Shown: positions 52,701-59,527, numbered from the stretch's first letter. The stretch is DNA of 64,000 nucleotides from Schistosoma mansoni (GCF_000237925.1 NC_031501.1:8496232-8560231), one strand, 5' to 3'. Translations and numbers: made by a program. Notes: generated from the letters alone by a model not told the origin.

Positions 52701-55135
52701 TACTCAACAAGTATTTGACCATTTTTTAATGTTCTTTGTACATTTTCACGTCCAAGTGGAATATTTTGTCCAGTTAATTGTTGTATCCAACCCATAACTT
52801 GACGTTCTGCATCTGGATCATATCTACTATTCAACTAGAATATCACATTGAGAAAAATAAAAAATAATAAGAAAAATTTGTAACTTGAATGAATCCCATT
52901 GATAGTGTTACATTCTCTGTGCTGAATAGTTTAATCATGAAACCTTCATTAAACATCGTCAGTGTTAACTCTAACAATAGGTCAATTCATTCTAATGACC
53001 TTATTCACGACTAAACAAAGATGGATAGTGGCTAGCAGTGGAATACAGGATTCATGTTTCATCTTATTTGGGATTCATCATCCGGATGTACCTGCATCTC
53101 AGGTGAATAAAGGCTATATCGAGGCAATACGTACACTATGCAGATATACTAATAAGAGACTGATCAATGGCAGTCCAACATTTTCAGGCATTTTACACCG
53201 TTCATTTAGTATCTCATTGTTGCATATAACATTGTGCAATTTTTACTAAGCTATTTACATATATACTCTATGAATACACCTTTGTACCGCGACCCAACTT
53301 GCGTAATAAAAATGCGAAAGCTTGACATTTACAACTTAAAATGAAATCCCAAATGAAAATTATACACTTATACACAGCATCTAACCAACAAATGAAAAGT
53401 ACCAGATACTGCATATGTATTGACCCTTGAAAAGCAGATACTCTACAAATTCACTGACGAGTATCCTACATCGAAATAGCTTGAATTTTTGTGTGATGAG
53501 ACAAACACCACTGGCAGCATTATATATGTCAATGTCCGTTGGCCGGATATCATCAGCAACAGCCTACTATGGCAGAGAATAAACTAACTACCAGCTGAAC
53601 AAAAAAAGGAAAAGATGTTAGGAGTGTATAGGATATACATTACGAAAATCATCAAAGTGCATCACAAGGCAAGTGATAACTTGGAATTCTGAAGGGAAAT
53701 GGAGAAGAGAAAGTCCAAAGAACACACCGCATCGAGAATCGGAAGCAGACATGAGAAGAATGAATAGCATCTGTAAGCAATTGGAAAAGATTTGTCCAGG
53801 ACAGAGTTGTATGGAGACTGCTGGTTGGTAGCTTATGCTCCTCTATGAGACTGATAGGTCCTGGGTTTGAATCTCGTGAGACAGAATCGGTGATACACAC
53901 TACTGAGGAGTCCCACAATATAACGAAACGGACTTCCAGTTCTGCCAGGTTTTTCATGGTAATCTAGCTTTAATTGACTCATGATCTCAACTATTGAAAT
54001 TACTATAATATCCACAAAACCTCTTGTGATATTAAATAAAATGAATTTAGTTCCAACCCCAATTTGAAATCACCTATGACATCATTTAACCATATACTGG
54101 TCAGATACTGAAGTGGTTAACAAAATCTTTGATTATGAAAGAATAATACATATTTTGATAGAGTTTTATTCTCTGAGCTAGATGGTTTAGTCGTGGAGCT
54201 TTCATCATCCTTGTGAACAACATCATCAGCATAAACTTCAGGTAGAAGTACGTATCTCTAGTAGTTATATCATTTCGAAACTATTCACATGTTTAAACTT
54301 AAGTAGGCCAAAAACAATGGTTTAGACTTTTAACTGAATACCTCTGAAATCAAATGGTTCCAAACATTAGGCCATTAAACAAAACATAACTCTAAATAAC
54401 TATATACACAAAGACAATACACAATATATGATCATTCATTTAATTACGTTTCTCGATAAGCATAGACAACTCCGCCTGTAGCTCTTATAGAGTGACTGCC
54501 GGTCCCAAGCCCGGGTAAAGGAGGAGGGTTAGGCATGGGGTTAACGACACCATCCTGTAAAAAAAACTAACTCGCTGAGAAAACGCTCACTAGAACTGGT
54601 GGGCAGTCTATGCTCCTCCACGAGGAGTAACAGGTGTAAGTAAGTAAGTAAAAAGCATAGGCTAGTTTTCTTAATGGTATCCCTTTAAATTACTGATTAC
54701 AAGGCAGAGAAGAGAATATATTTTATAACAAATAATGATAGACAAAAAATGGATAGTGGCTGGAATTAGAATCCAGGATGTGTGTTTCATTTCATTTGCG
54801 ACTCGTCAGCTGGATGTACCTACCATATCCTAGAGTTGATATTCACTCCAAGACTTGAACCCAGTATCCATCGCATTATGAACATATTGAATATCAACTC
54901 TAAGATGCAGGTACATCAAGCTGATGATTCCCAAATAGGACGAAACATACATCCTGGTTCCCACTGCTAGCCACCATCCATTCATCCATCCATCTTTACT
55001 TATAATGCTTATGAATTTAAACATCATAGAAATAATTTACCTTTCTAGAAATTGCTACATCAATTCCAAAATCTTGTGTACGAGTAGACGAGTAGCCATT
55101 AGTAGTATTAGTAGTGTTGGTCAATTCTATTAATT
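32929..55135 (-). CDS. Calponin-like protein, CH domain plus five calponin repeats (7 exons)
   Basis: Actin-binding protein of the calponin/transgelin family, expected on thin filaments of smooth-muscle-like cells. Exons in transcript order: 55041-55135, 52704-52834, 49078-49180, 42199-42336, 40177-40384, 37675-37844, 32929-33213. Each junction is GT/AG and phase-consistent, giving about 375 residues and a TAA stop. The N-terminal ~155 residues form a single CH domain, ending with the transgelin-like segment [20 protein letters not shown]. Then come five repeats of about 26 residues, each near the pattern [20 protein letters not shown], at visible residues ~189, 228, 267, 306 and 345. The last repeat is divergent. 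No in-frame Met is present in the first visible exon, so a short upstream exon is missing. Schistosomes are known to have a calponin of this size; I do not assign a symbol. Confidence 0.95.
33329..33480 (+). mobile_element. S3 fragment
   Basis: Matches the middle of the S3 copy at 61140-61265 (TGATCGATAGAATTCGATC, then CATTGGTCACTATCCA). Diverged. Lies in the last calponin intron. Confidence 0.55.
33540..33790 (-). mobile_element. S1 fragments, degenerate
   Basis: Two eroded antisense S1 ribozyme-like stretches (near 33570 and 33745), each with a GGGATCC or CGTCCT landmark. Confidence 0.45.
34030..34390. mobile_element. S2 element, fold-back with nearly perfect ends
   Basis: Sense tRNA-like segment (box-A-like GTGGTCTATCGGTTAAG, box-B-like GGTTCGAATCC) and ribozyme region. 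Its end at 34324-34388 recurs inverted at 34067-34130 with about two mismatches in 64. The ribozyme cleavage triplet is GTG, so self-cleavage is unlikely. Confidence 0.88.
34391..35278 (-). other. Calponin intron, plain part
   Basis: A 62-codon + strand frame at 34922-35110 has no recognisable similarity. Otherwise plain. Confidence 0.5.
35279..35347 (-). mobile_element. L1 LINE 3' tip with (TTAC)n tail
   Basis: TTACTTACTTAC tail followed by CTCCTCATGGAGGAGCATAG, the last ~60 bp of L1. It directly abuts an S2 fragment. Confidence 0.75.
35348..35460 (+). mobile_element. S2 3' half
   Basis: Ribozyme region (CTGAGAA core, GTG triplet, so inactive) and 3' end CCATGGTGGTCTAG. Confidence 0.75.
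35461..36689 (-). other. Calponin intron, plain part
   Basis: AT-rich, no recognised repeat or coding element. Confidence 0.5.
36690..36775. repeat. P element, single arm
   Basis: One diverged arm (AGACAATGAACATACC, AAATCATCCAACTCAG); no partner nearby. Confidence 0.5.
36885..37113 (+). mobile_element. S1 SINE, full tRNA-like and ribozyme parts
   Basis: Sense copy: leader (AACAATACTAAATGAATT), tRNA-like segment (CTTAGTGGTCGAGTGGATAA, GGGTTCGAGTCCC), ribozyme and 3' end. In the calponin intron 33214-37674. Confidence 0.88.
37035..37082 (+). ncRNA. Hammerhead ribozyme candidate (S1 type)
   Basis: CTGACGA, stem II GTCC/GGAC and GAAA are intact; the cleavage triplet is ATC. Stem I has one mismatch. 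Confidence 0.6.
37413..37625 (+). mobile_element. S2 element, sense
   Basis: Box-A-like GTGATCTAGAGGTTAAG and box-B-like AGTTCGAGTC, then a ribozyme region with a damaged core (CTAGGGA). Confidence 0.75.
37675..37844 (-). CDS. Calponin-like visible exon 6: repeat 2 and half of repeat 3
   Basis: Encodes [20 protein letters not shown] and continues to [15 protein letters not shown], ending mid-repeat. Acceptor ttttag, donor AAG|gtaatt. Splitting a repeat between exons after SQK is consistent with exon-wise repeat duplication. Confidence 0.95.
38000..38165 (+). mobile_element. S2 element, old
   Basis: Recognisable but diverged: GGATGTGCACTATTAAGAG, GTAGGATGAAGC and TTTCCTGGTTTTC in order. Confidence 0.5.
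38238..38660 (+). mobile_element. S4 retroposon, diverged
   Basis: Begins CCTTCAAATATCTTGG, the mutated S4 start, and runs through CTAGGGGAGCTAAGAAACC to near the tail. Confidence 0.65.
38885..39030 (-). mobile_element. S2 element, 3' half antisense
   Basis: CTAGACCACCAGGGAAACC through the ribozyme region to the box-B-like antisense GATTCGAACCCAC. Confidence 0.8.
38941..38986 (-). ncRNA. Hammerhead ribozyme candidate (S2 type)
   Basis: On the - strand, the transcribed strand of the calponin gene: stem I GCACTG/CAGTGC (6 of 6), CTGAGGA, stem II three of four pairs, GAAA and cleavage triplet ATC. Confidence 0.7.
39296..39700 (+). mobile_element. S2 element, long copy, left arm of identical inverted pair
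   Basis: Sense S2 with distal, tRNA-like (GATCTAGAATTCAGGCGTTC, GTGTTCGAGTC) and ribozyme regions. 39361-39655 is the exact reverse complement of 41659-41953. The core reads TTGAGGA, so it is probably inactive. Confidence 0.88.
39922..40125 (-). mobile_element. S1 SINE, antisense
   Basis: Runs from TAAGCAAAGATGG through the ribozyme and the tRNA-like segment (TTATCCACTTAGCTACTGAG). Ends about 50 bp downstream of the donor of calponin exon 40177-40384. Confidence 0.85.
39955..39999 (-). ncRNA. Hammerhead ribozyme (S1 type)
   Basis: On the - strand: stem I ATCCAG/CTGGAT (6 of 6), CTGACGA, stem II GTCC/GGAC (4 of 4), GAAA, triplet ATC. Core intact, and on the strand transcribed with the calponin pre-mRNA. 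Confidence 0.78.
40177..40384 (-). CDS. Calponin-like visible exon 5: linker and repeat 1
   Basis: Encodes a Gly/Pro/Gln linker with [20 protein letters not shown], then calponin repeat 1 ([20 protein letters not shown]). It is 208 nt, not a multiple of three, so skipping it would shift the frame. It sits between two near-identical inverted S2 repeats (see findings). Confidence 0.95.
40503..40742. mobile_element. S2 element, fold-back form
   Basis: Left end antisense (GCTAGACCACCATGGGAAAA), then a sense tRNA-like segment (GTGGTCTAACGGTTAAGCGC) and a ribozyme region lacking stem II pairing (AATTAAACGAAAC). Confidence 0.78.
40830..40930 (+). mobile_element. S1 fragment, degenerate
   Basis: Sense outline GTGTGAACAACAACACTG, ACACATCCTGTTAACAAGTC, CCACTGATAACCAT. 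Confidence 0.45.
41105..41520 (+). mobile_element. S2 element, full length (~410 bp)
   Basis: One of the most complete sense copies: distal region (CTCATTAGTAACTGG), tRNA-like segment (TGATTGAGTGGTTAAGTGC), ribozyme region (TTGAGGA core) and terminus with CAAAACCCCTTCTGA. Confidence 0.85.
41590..41985 (-). mobile_element. S2 element, right arm of identical inverted pair
   Basis: Antisense S2. 41659-41953 is identical to the reverse complement of 39361-39655; outside those limits similarity falls to roughly 80% or less. Confidence 0.88.
41990..42165 (+). mobile_element. S2 3' half
   Basis: GATGCGCACTGTTGAGGAG through a damaged ribozyme (GCAA for GAAA) to the terminal CTCCACAAACC, 35 bp from calponin exon 42199-42336. 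Confidence 0.75.
42199..42336 (-). CDS. Calponin-like visible exon 4: CH domain end
   Basis: Exactly 46 codons beginning [20 protein letters not shown] and ending LLQLGTE. The initial ATG is an internal Met (after FKQ), not a translation start. Acceptor acag, donor GAA|gtaagt. Confidence 0.95.
42421..42466. repeat. (TTAC)n microsatellite, LINE tail
   Basis: About 11 TTAC units forming the tail of the adjacent antisense L1 element. Confidence 0.93.
42467..43140 (-). mobile_element. L1 non-LTR retrotransposon, 3' end with TAAG tail
   Basis: On the - strand it encodes a LINE C-terminal tail with blocks near [21 protein letters not shown] and NPEGK-KRG, broken by stops. The 3' end is CTCCTCATGAGGGGTAAC-like and then (GTAA)n. 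A 30-bp piece of the L1 5'-end module lies at 43150-43185 in the opposite orientation. Lies in the calponin intron 42337-49077. Confidence 0.82.
43424..43677. mobile_element. S1 SINE, fold-back form
   Basis: Antisense leader unit, TAAGCAAAGATGAGTAGTGG, then a sense ribozyme region (TTGCCGA core, inactive) ending CATTATCCATGTTTGCTTA. The tRNA-like part is mostly missing. Confidence 0.75.
43858..44282 (-). mobile_element. S4 retroposon, tail-truncated
   Basis: Antisense S4 from GTGGGCTGTGACACTCCC to the 5' edge GCATTTGGGG; the A-rich tail is absent. Confidence 0.8.
44283..45564 (-). other. Calponin intron, simple-sequence rich
   Basis: Holds a GT-rich tract near 44715, the (TAA)n array, a run of 10 or more G near 44991-45000, and a GTAT-type tract near 45240. 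No coding signal. Confidence 0.6.
44828..44890. repeat. (TAA)n microsatellite
   Basis: About 20 TAA units with one interruption, preceded by CCACCACCATCACCACCAC and CTA repeats. Confidence 0.95.
45565..46012 (-). mobile_element. S4 retroposon, nearly full length
   Basis: Antisense from ACACATAAATATTGGTACA to GTACCAGGGCATTTGAG, with a modest internal loss. Diverged. Confidence 0.8.
46212..46476. mobile_element. S1 SINE, fold-back form
   Basis: Antisense leader, TAAGCAAAGATGAATAGTGG, a partial sense tRNA-like piece (GAACAGTACTGGGTTGGAG), ribozyme and inverted end CCACTATCCATCTTTGCTTA. The cleavage site is disrupted (CGTGTGAAACTGG). Confidence 0.8.
46698..46744. repeat. (AAT)n microsatellite
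   Basis: About 15 uninterrupted AAT units. Confidence 0.95.
47265..47530 (+). repeat. Unnamed ~260-bp dispersed repeat
   Basis: Shares long stretches with 62340-62620 and, more weakly, 60780-61020 (TAAGTAGTATATATCA, ATTTTGCAAATGAA, TACTGTATGGTTCTCAG, CACTTGTGTTCTCG). At 61445 its end sequence adjoins an S3 copy, so it may be another part of the S3 parent element. Confidence 0.65.
47557..47672 (+). mobile_element. S2 3' half, degenerate
   Basis: GTGGGATCGTGAATGTACAC and TTAATGATTATCTAG landmarks in order. Confidence 0.5.
48181..48765 (-). mobile_element. L1 non-LTR retrotransposon, 3' end
   Basis: Close relative of 42467-43140 in the same orientation and intron, without the long tail. The LINE C-terminal tail is interrupted by stops. 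Confidence 0.8.
48787..49012. mobile_element. S2 element, fold-back form lacking most of the tRNA-like part
   Basis: Antisense end (TCAGAAGGGGGTTTTGTGG through CACTATCCCATCC) then a switch to sense (TGGGTTCGAATTTCGCGAGG) at about 48940. Confidence 0.75.
49078..49180 (-). CDS. Calponin-like visible exon 3: CH domain middle
   Basis: Encodes [20 protein letters not shown] through NAGTAPFKQ. The LIN-VY and FKQ landmarks match LVN-LYP and VFKQMEQ of transgelin. Acceptor aacag, donor CAA|gtaaga. Confidence 0.94.
49240..49625 (-). mobile_element. S2 element, full length
   Basis: Antisense: CACCATGGAAAACCTGGAAG, ribozyme with a damaged core on the - strand, tRNA-like boxes (CGCTTAACCACTAGACCACT), distal region, and an end with TCAGAAGGAAGTTTTGTGG. 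Confidence 0.85.
49728..50085 (+). mobile_element. S2 element, full length
   Basis: Sense copy with an unusually well kept tRNA-like segment (AGTGGTCTAGAGACTAACTG, GGGTTCGAATCCCGGGAG). Faces the copy at 49240-49625 as an inverted pair. Confidence 0.85.
49984..50027 (+). ncRNA. Hammerhead ribozyme candidate (S2 type)
   Basis: CTGAGGA, stem II GTCC/GGAT, GAAA and ATC are present; stem I CACCG/CAGTG has one mismatch. Confidence 0.55.
50165..50395. mobile_element. S1 SINE, old
   Basis: Antisense leader and ribozyme outline (CATGTTTCGTCC, GGGACTCGTCAG), then an inverted end CCACTGCTACCCACCATCC. Confidence 0.65.
50396..51114 (-). other. Calponin intron, plain part
   Basis: A 78-codon + strand frame at 50803-51039 has no recognisable similarity and is read as chance. 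Confidence 0.5.
51115..51350 (-). mobile_element. S2 element, old
   Basis: Antisense order is kept (CTCAACAGTGCATC, GCGTTTAACC..GGCCACTAAG, ACTTCATCAGTTACGACTTC) but diverged. Confidence 0.5.
51380..51520 (+). mobile_element. S3 fragment
   Basis: Resembles 61140-61265: CGCGATATCAAGTTACTTAG, ACTAGTGACCACACTACAAC, CAGTAATCCATCAATCG. Confidence 0.5.
52037..52185 (-). mobile_element. S2 element, terminal part
   Basis: TCAGAAGGGGTTTTGTGG through CTAGACCACCAGGG and TTTCGTCCTATTGTGG, then breaks off. Confidence 0.75.
52205..52500 (-). mobile_element. S1 SINE, old
   Basis: Antisense S1 with eroded ribozyme (GGAACTCGTCAATTAGAT) and tRNA-like region (ATTATCCCTTTAGCTACTAA). Confidence 0.55.
52704..52834 (-). 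CDS. Calponin-like visible exon 2: CH domain start
   Basis: Encodes [20 protein letters not shown] and then TGQNIP, continuing to NGQILVE. This resembles transgelin, where a KYD-E-E-R--EWI motif opens the CH domain. Donor GA|gtaagg; the Glu codon is completed by the next exon. Confidence 0.94.
53014..53178. mobile_element. S1 SINE, partial
   Basis: Antisense ribozyme part (CAAAGATGGATAGTGGCTAG to ATGTACCTGCATCTCAG) joined to a sense leader (AAGGCTATATCGAGGCAATA). The tRNA-like part is absent. Confidence 0.75.
53525..53835 (+). mobile_element. L1 non-LTR retrotransposon, 3' fragment
   Basis: Sense C-terminal tail: CCGTTGGCCGGATATCATC (the WPD-type block), AACTTGGAATTCTGAAGGG and TGGTAGCTTATGCTCCTC. 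Stops interrupt it. It runs straight into an S2 fragment. Confidence 0.75.
53848..54030 (+). mobile_element. S2 3' half
   Basis: From box B (CCTGGGTTTGAATCTCG) through an impaired ribozyme (AATATAACGAAAC) to CAAAACCTCTTGTGA. Confidence 0.75.
54155..54260. repeat. P element, single arm
   Basis: GATAGAGTTTTATTCTCTGA to AAACTTCAGGTAGAAGT, about 100 bp; no second arm. Confidence 0.65.
54468..54655 (+). mobile_element. L1 internally deleted derivative
   Basis: The 5'-end module (CCGCCTGTAGCTCTTATAG, CCCGGGTAAAGGAGGAGG) is joined directly to the 3' tip (GGCAGTCTATGCTCCTCC) and a GTAAGTAAGTAAGTA tail. The coding body is absent. Confidence 0.78.
54746..55017. mobile_element. S1 SINE, inverted pair of half elements
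   Basis: Antisense half (ribozyme and part of the tRNA-like segment) meets a sense half at about 54885. Both ends carry the GGATAGTGGC motif or its complement. Neither ribozyme has a fully paired stem II. Confidence 0.75.
55041..55135 (-). CDS. Calponin-like visible exon 1 (N-terminal)
   Basis: Encodes a Thr/Asn-rich start, then [19 protein letters not shown], followed by donor AAG|gtaaat. The acceptor could be tatag (start 55135) or aatag (start 55126). No in-frame Met precedes the CH domain here. The out-of-frame ATG at the GGCTACTCG site gives a short unrelated peptide. Confidence 0.8.
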
Positions 55136-55679
55136 CTATATACGAAAGTAACTTTGAAAAATGAAATTCTAACAAAATCAAAACTGAATTTACAATAAAA
55201 AATTCAATACACATTTTTAGTTCAGACTAATACATATACATACACAAACATGCACACACATACACCTCTACACATACAAGCACATATTTTTAATATAGGG
55301 AACAATATCCTATAATTGATTATTAATATAATACATTGGTGATCTAGACATGTTCTGAATGATGCTTTAACTACCGTACTATAATTTGATAATACTATAC
55401 ACCAGAAAAATGTGCACTGTAATAGAATTACACTAATAGTAACTGTAGTAATTTGAATTATATTGTCCTGCTGCCACCCCTTTCCCCCCGCATTTTTTAG
55501 ATACTAAATTCTATTCTTAATGGATGCACTATCATTATGAATTAATATTTACACAACTAAGATGATTATGAATCTATACACCTCTGTATGAAGAACAGAT
55601 TTATCACATACACACATTTATATACACACACACATACATACAAACATACATGATTAGTGGTTAGTGTTTCTTAGCAAAG
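55136..55679 (-). other. Upstream of the first visible calponin exon
   Basis: ACAC/ATAC-rich simple sequence near 55225-55270 and 55605-55650. No convincing first exon or promoter was found. Confidence 0.5.
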
Positions 55680-55790
55680 TTGTTTTTTACAGGATGAGGT
55701 TGCCGACCCTATCCCCACCCCTCCTTCTTTTTTTTACCCGGGCTTGCAACCGGCAGTAGCACTAGAAGAATTACAGGCCGAGTTACATTC
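55680..55790 (-). mobile_element. L1 5'-end module
   Basis: Antisense: AGGATGAGGTTGCCGACCC, TTTACCCGGGCTTGCAACC, GGCAGTAGCAC. No LINE body follows. Confidence 0.6.
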
Positions 55791-56096
55791 ATAATTAGCT
55801 TAGATAATGATTACTATAAAGAAATCTTTTTCTTTTATTAGATATGTCCATTTATAGATGTATTATGGTGCAATATATATGTGTGTGTATGTATATATGT
55901 GTGCTAAATATTAACCAATCACATCAAAGTCTATGGACTGTTTTTTTTAAAATTAGCCAATAAAATTATCAGATTAAAATAAGACAATGAAACGAATTCT
56001 CAGACTATAATAATCAATAGTGGTCCTATTAAATCATTGATTTCTCGTTTCCTTTAATGTTTCAATATTTCATGAGATTTTTTTGTTTTACTTCTT

Positions 56097-56314
56097 CATC
56101 TAAAGGTTAAGCGCTCGCATGCGACACTGATAGATCCTGGTTTCGAATCCGGAGAGGTGGGATCGTGGATGCGCACTGTTGAGGAGACCCACAATAGGAC
56201 GAAACGGCCATCCAGTGCTTTCAGGTTTTCCATGGTGATCTATCTTCAATTGACTCATGAATTCAACTACAAAAATTACTAAAAAATCTCCACAAAACCC
56301 CCTTCTGAATATTT
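56097..56314 (+). mobile_element. S2 element, 3' two-thirds
   Basis: TAAAGGTTAAGCGCTCGC and GGTTTCGAATCCGG, then ribozyme (TTGAGGA core) and terminus CAAAACCCCCTTCTGA. Confidence 0.8.
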
Positions 56315-56315
56315 A

Positions 56316-56712
56316 AACGCCAAGACAGTTCTACTGTACAGATTCGAGACTTAGAGAACTACCACAAACATCATCCAAATAAAATATAAGTCTTTCTAGA
56401 CAATTGTCTACGCAAGATACTTAATATCCGTTGGCTGAACACTATCAATAACAGCCTACTGTGGAAAAGACGTTGGAATTGAATAGGATATACATTACGA
56501 AAATTATCAAACTGTATCATTAGGTAAGTGCTAACTTGGAATCCTGAAGGGAAACGAATAAAAAGAAGTTCAAAGAACACACTATATTAGGAATTGGAAG
56601 CATACATGCAAAGGATGAATAGCAACTAGAAAAGGATATATCCAGAACAGAGGTGGATAGAGAATACTGATCAGCAGCCTATACTCCACCATATGGGGTA
56701 ACAAGCTTGTAT
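56316..56712 (+). mobile_element. L1 non-LTR retrotransposon, 3' fragment
   Basis: Sense: TCTACGCAAGATACTTAATA, ATCCGTTGGCTGAACACTA and AATCCTGAAGGGAAACG. Ends GGTAACAAGC without a repeat tail. Abuts the S2 copy at its 5' side. Confidence 0.75.
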
Positions 56713-57100
56713 CTCCCCATTGTTGTTTAGAACTGCAATTTATCAGTCTCTTATTAGTATATATGCATACTGTGAGGATTGCCTCAATATTGTGTTTGCT
56801 TATAAAGCTTGAGACTTAAGGTACAGGATACACAAGATGCTAACAAGAGACTAATCAATTGAAGTCCTAAACATCAATGAGAAGATACAAGTAAACAATA
56901 CCAAGTGAATTTAAACTTCACCCCATTACACAAGAAAGTGGTTATCAGGACTCAGTAGCTGAATGGATAACACTATGGCGCTTGGAGCGAACGATACTAG
57001 GTCCGAGTCTCAGGGTGATGCAGATACATCCATCTAACGAGTCCCAAATAGGACGCTAATCCTAGATCCCACTGTTAGTTACCATGGATCTTTGCTTACA
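56713..57100. mobile_element. S1 SINE, duplicated leader
   Basis: An antisense leader (56713-56800) faces a sense leader (56840-56900), followed by a sense tRNA-like segment (CTCAGTAGCTGAATGGATAA) and a damaged ribozyme. Confidence 0.7.
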
Positions 57101-57924
57101 TAATAGTTTACTGAATCAAATGTTCATTGCACAATGTAACACAAATAACTTAATAATTCAGTCAATCAGTATAATGTAATCATATGAAATTAGTTTTTTC
57201 ATATTTTCTGCGTGTTTCGTTCTCTGTCATTTTTGCTAGCTTACATGAAAAATGTGAAGTTTCCTACAACGAAAATATCACTCTTTCATTCTACGGAAGC
57301 ATCATGTGTAGTGCGCTCAGTCATGATAGACGAAACATTACAATACGGCAAAAGTCATAACTCCAATCAATTCTATAATAGAAAGTATACCGAAATATCC
57401 ACAATTAAATGAATAACTAAACGAAAACAATCATAATTGCTGACCAAGATACACTTAGATGACTTGATAATGTGTGTTTATCTCCAGACATTCGCCTGTC
57501 TGTGACATGCAATCTGTCGATGAGTGCTAGTTGTCCTTGACCTTGGCTACATTCGATAAACTATCCAACGATCACTGATCTGTCTGCTGGATGATTTGGC
57601 TAGGGCCAGGTGACAACTAACTGGCCCAAAATGTATATTTAATCCCGTTCTTAATTGTCAGTCGGATGTTTTGTATGTGCATACCATATGATCTTGTAAG
57701 GTGGTATAACTATCTACTAGTATCATGAACTAGTGTGCTCAGTTTTGTATTCTAGTCAAATGTCATTGCATAAGACATATATTATCTAGCGTATTTCGTA
57801 CTACAAGGTGAACGATTTATTATTTTTCCCACCAAAACTGATGCTTAAACCACAAGAATAACCACTTAATTTAAAACAAATATGCTGGAAAAAAGTACTA
57901 TATTTGACCGGTAGTTCTTCCACT
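57101..57924. other. Calponin upstream region, plain
   Basis: No repeat recognised. A 66-codon + strand frame (57212-57412) has no recognised family. Confidence 0.45.
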
Positions 57925-58133
57925 ATAGGGTTGTGGAGATCTTCGAATTTCATAGGAATCATTAACCGATCTAAGTGAGAAAACCATTGAGAACCTCCAA
58001 GCATTGAATGGCTATCTCGCCCTAATATGCCACTCTTGAGCAGTGAACACCCGCAATCCCGTACGCGGGAACTGAACTTAAGATCTCTGGTTTCGCCCTC
58101 AAACGCTTAACCTCTAGGCCACTTAGCTATCTA
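57925..58133 (-). mobile_element. S2 element, antisense
   Basis: GTTGTGGAGATCTTCGAATT, ribozyme region with substitutions, and tRNA-like boxes (CTTAACCTCTAGGCCACT). Confidence 0.7.
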
Positions 58134-58434
58134 TCGTAATCCATTTGCAGCAATCAAACATATGTAATCTGTATCAATAATCCGACAGAAATTCGCACAT
58201 TGATAATTGATGATTTATTATCCTTATCTTTGCATGATTGACGTGATTGAATGGATAACCAATTAAAATTGTATTGAATAACACCAGAAAGCGATAAGAA
58301 CGGTGATTGAATATAGTTCTCTTCAATAATTAATGCCTTACTGAATCATGGTAACTTCAAAATGATAATATACAACATTCGACTACAAAACATTATTATT
58401 TACTAAGCAGAGATGGATAGTGGCTAGCAGAGGA

Positions 58435-58479
58435 ATCCAGGACGCGCGTTTCGTCCTATTTGGGACTCGTCAGCTGGAT
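58435..58479 (-). ncRNA. Hammerhead ribozyme (S1 type), best copy
   Basis: On the - strand: stem I ATCCAG/CTGGAT (6 of 6), CTGACGA, stem II GTCC/GGAC with a CAAATA loop, GAAA, self-complementary stem III ACGCGCGT and triplet GTC. Every core position is intact; it matches the known schistosome hammerhead design from memory. Confidence 0.88.
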
Positions 58480-58612
58480 GTACCTGCATCTCAGACTAGT
58501 TGATGTTCACTCTGGGACTCGAACTCAGTACCCTCGCTTCAAACATCACCGCGTTATCCACTCGGCCACTGAGTCCTGATAGCCACTTGCTTGTGCGATG
58601 GGGTGAAGTTTA

Positions 58613-58781
58613 AATTCATTTAGTATTGTTTGTTTGAATCTTCCCATCGATGTGTTAGGACTGCAACTGGTCAGTCTCTAATTGGCATATGTGCATACTG
58701 TGCGTATTGCGTATTGAGACTGACCAGTTGCAGTCCTAACATATCGATGGGAAGATTCAAACAAACAATACTAAATGAATT
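58613..58781. repeat. Near-perfect long palindrome
   Basis: Arms 58613-58682 and 58713-58781 pair with only about two or three differences around a 30-base loop. Confidence 0.93.
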
Positions 58782-58799
58782 ATTATTTACTAATTATTA

Positions 58800-58935
58800 T
58801 CTATATAACTCCACCTGTAGCTCTTCTAGGGTTACTGCCGGTCCTAAGCCCGAGTAAAGGAAGAGGGTTGGGTATGGGGTTAGCGACCCCATCCCATAGA
58901 AAAACTAACACGCTAAAAAAACGCTAACCAGAAAA
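58800..58935 (+). mobile_element. L1 5'-end module
   Basis: Sense: CTCCACCTGTAGCTCTTC, TACTGCCGGTCC, GGGGTTAGCGACCCCATCCC and AAACGCTAACCAGAAAAA, with no body. Confidence 0.7.
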
Positions 58936-59235
58936 ATTATCATCTATAATTAAATTTTTAGATGACTTAAAACTACTTAGAGAAAATAATGAATAGTAGT
59001 ATATACTGAGTTGTGAGGCAATGAAATGAGTTGTCCAATAGGATTATTCAGACTATGTTAAAGTATAAATTAAAGTCTGATACAGAAAAACTCGGAACAT
59101 CCATAAAGAACAGTGTAAAATGTTTGTACTAACAAGTTGTACAGTAGAAACTTACATTAGATTAATCTTGAAGAGATTTATACGCATCTTATTTGATCAG
59201 TCCAATTCTTTCTAAACTAAAGATTTATTTCAATA

Positions 59236-59507
59236 GTTGAGATCATGAGTCAATTGAAGCTAGATCACCATGGAAAACCTGGAAGCACTGGATGGCTATT
59301 TCGTCCTATTGTGGGACTCCTCAGTAGTGCGCATTCATGATCCTGCCTGACGAGATTCAAACTCAGGACCTATCAGTCTTACTCGCGAGCCCTTGGCCTA
59401 TAGACCACTGAGTCGGAGTCCCACAATGGGACGAGACGACCATCCCGTGCTTCCAGGTTTTCCACAGTGGTCTAGCTTCAATTGAATCATGGTCTCAACT
59501 ATTAAAG
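59236..59507. mobile_element. S2 element, fold-back form
   Basis: Antisense part to about 59418, then a sense ribozyme remnant and end (GTCCCACAATGGGACGAGAC, GGTTTTCCACAGTGGTCTAG). Confidence 0.83.
59285..59330 (-). ncRNA. Hammerhead ribozyme candidate (S2 type)
   Basis: On the - strand: CTGAGGA, stem II GTCC/GGAC (4 of 4), GAAA and ATC. Stem I GCACTA/CAGTGC has one mismatch next to the core. Confidence 0.65.
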
Positions 59508-59527
59508 ATTATTTGTTATAGAAAATA

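Larger units (their letters stand above)
58408..58781 (-). mobile_element. S1 SINE, full, followed by palindromic leader
   Basis: The best S1 copy: 3' end, intact ribozyme, tRNA-like segment (GGGACTCGAACTCAGTACC, TTATCCACTCGGCCACTGAG), then a leader that folds back on itself (58613-58781). Confidence 0.9.

Noticed and set aside
55050-55110. ATG at about 55108 as the calponin start
   Set aside because: It is out of frame with the CH domain and reaches a stop after about 15 codons.
59140-59200. Possible first calponin exon ending at a GTAAGT on the - strand near 59150
   Set aside because: Its phase does not fit visible exon 1 with either acceptor (a stop follows), and the peptide has no supporting feature.
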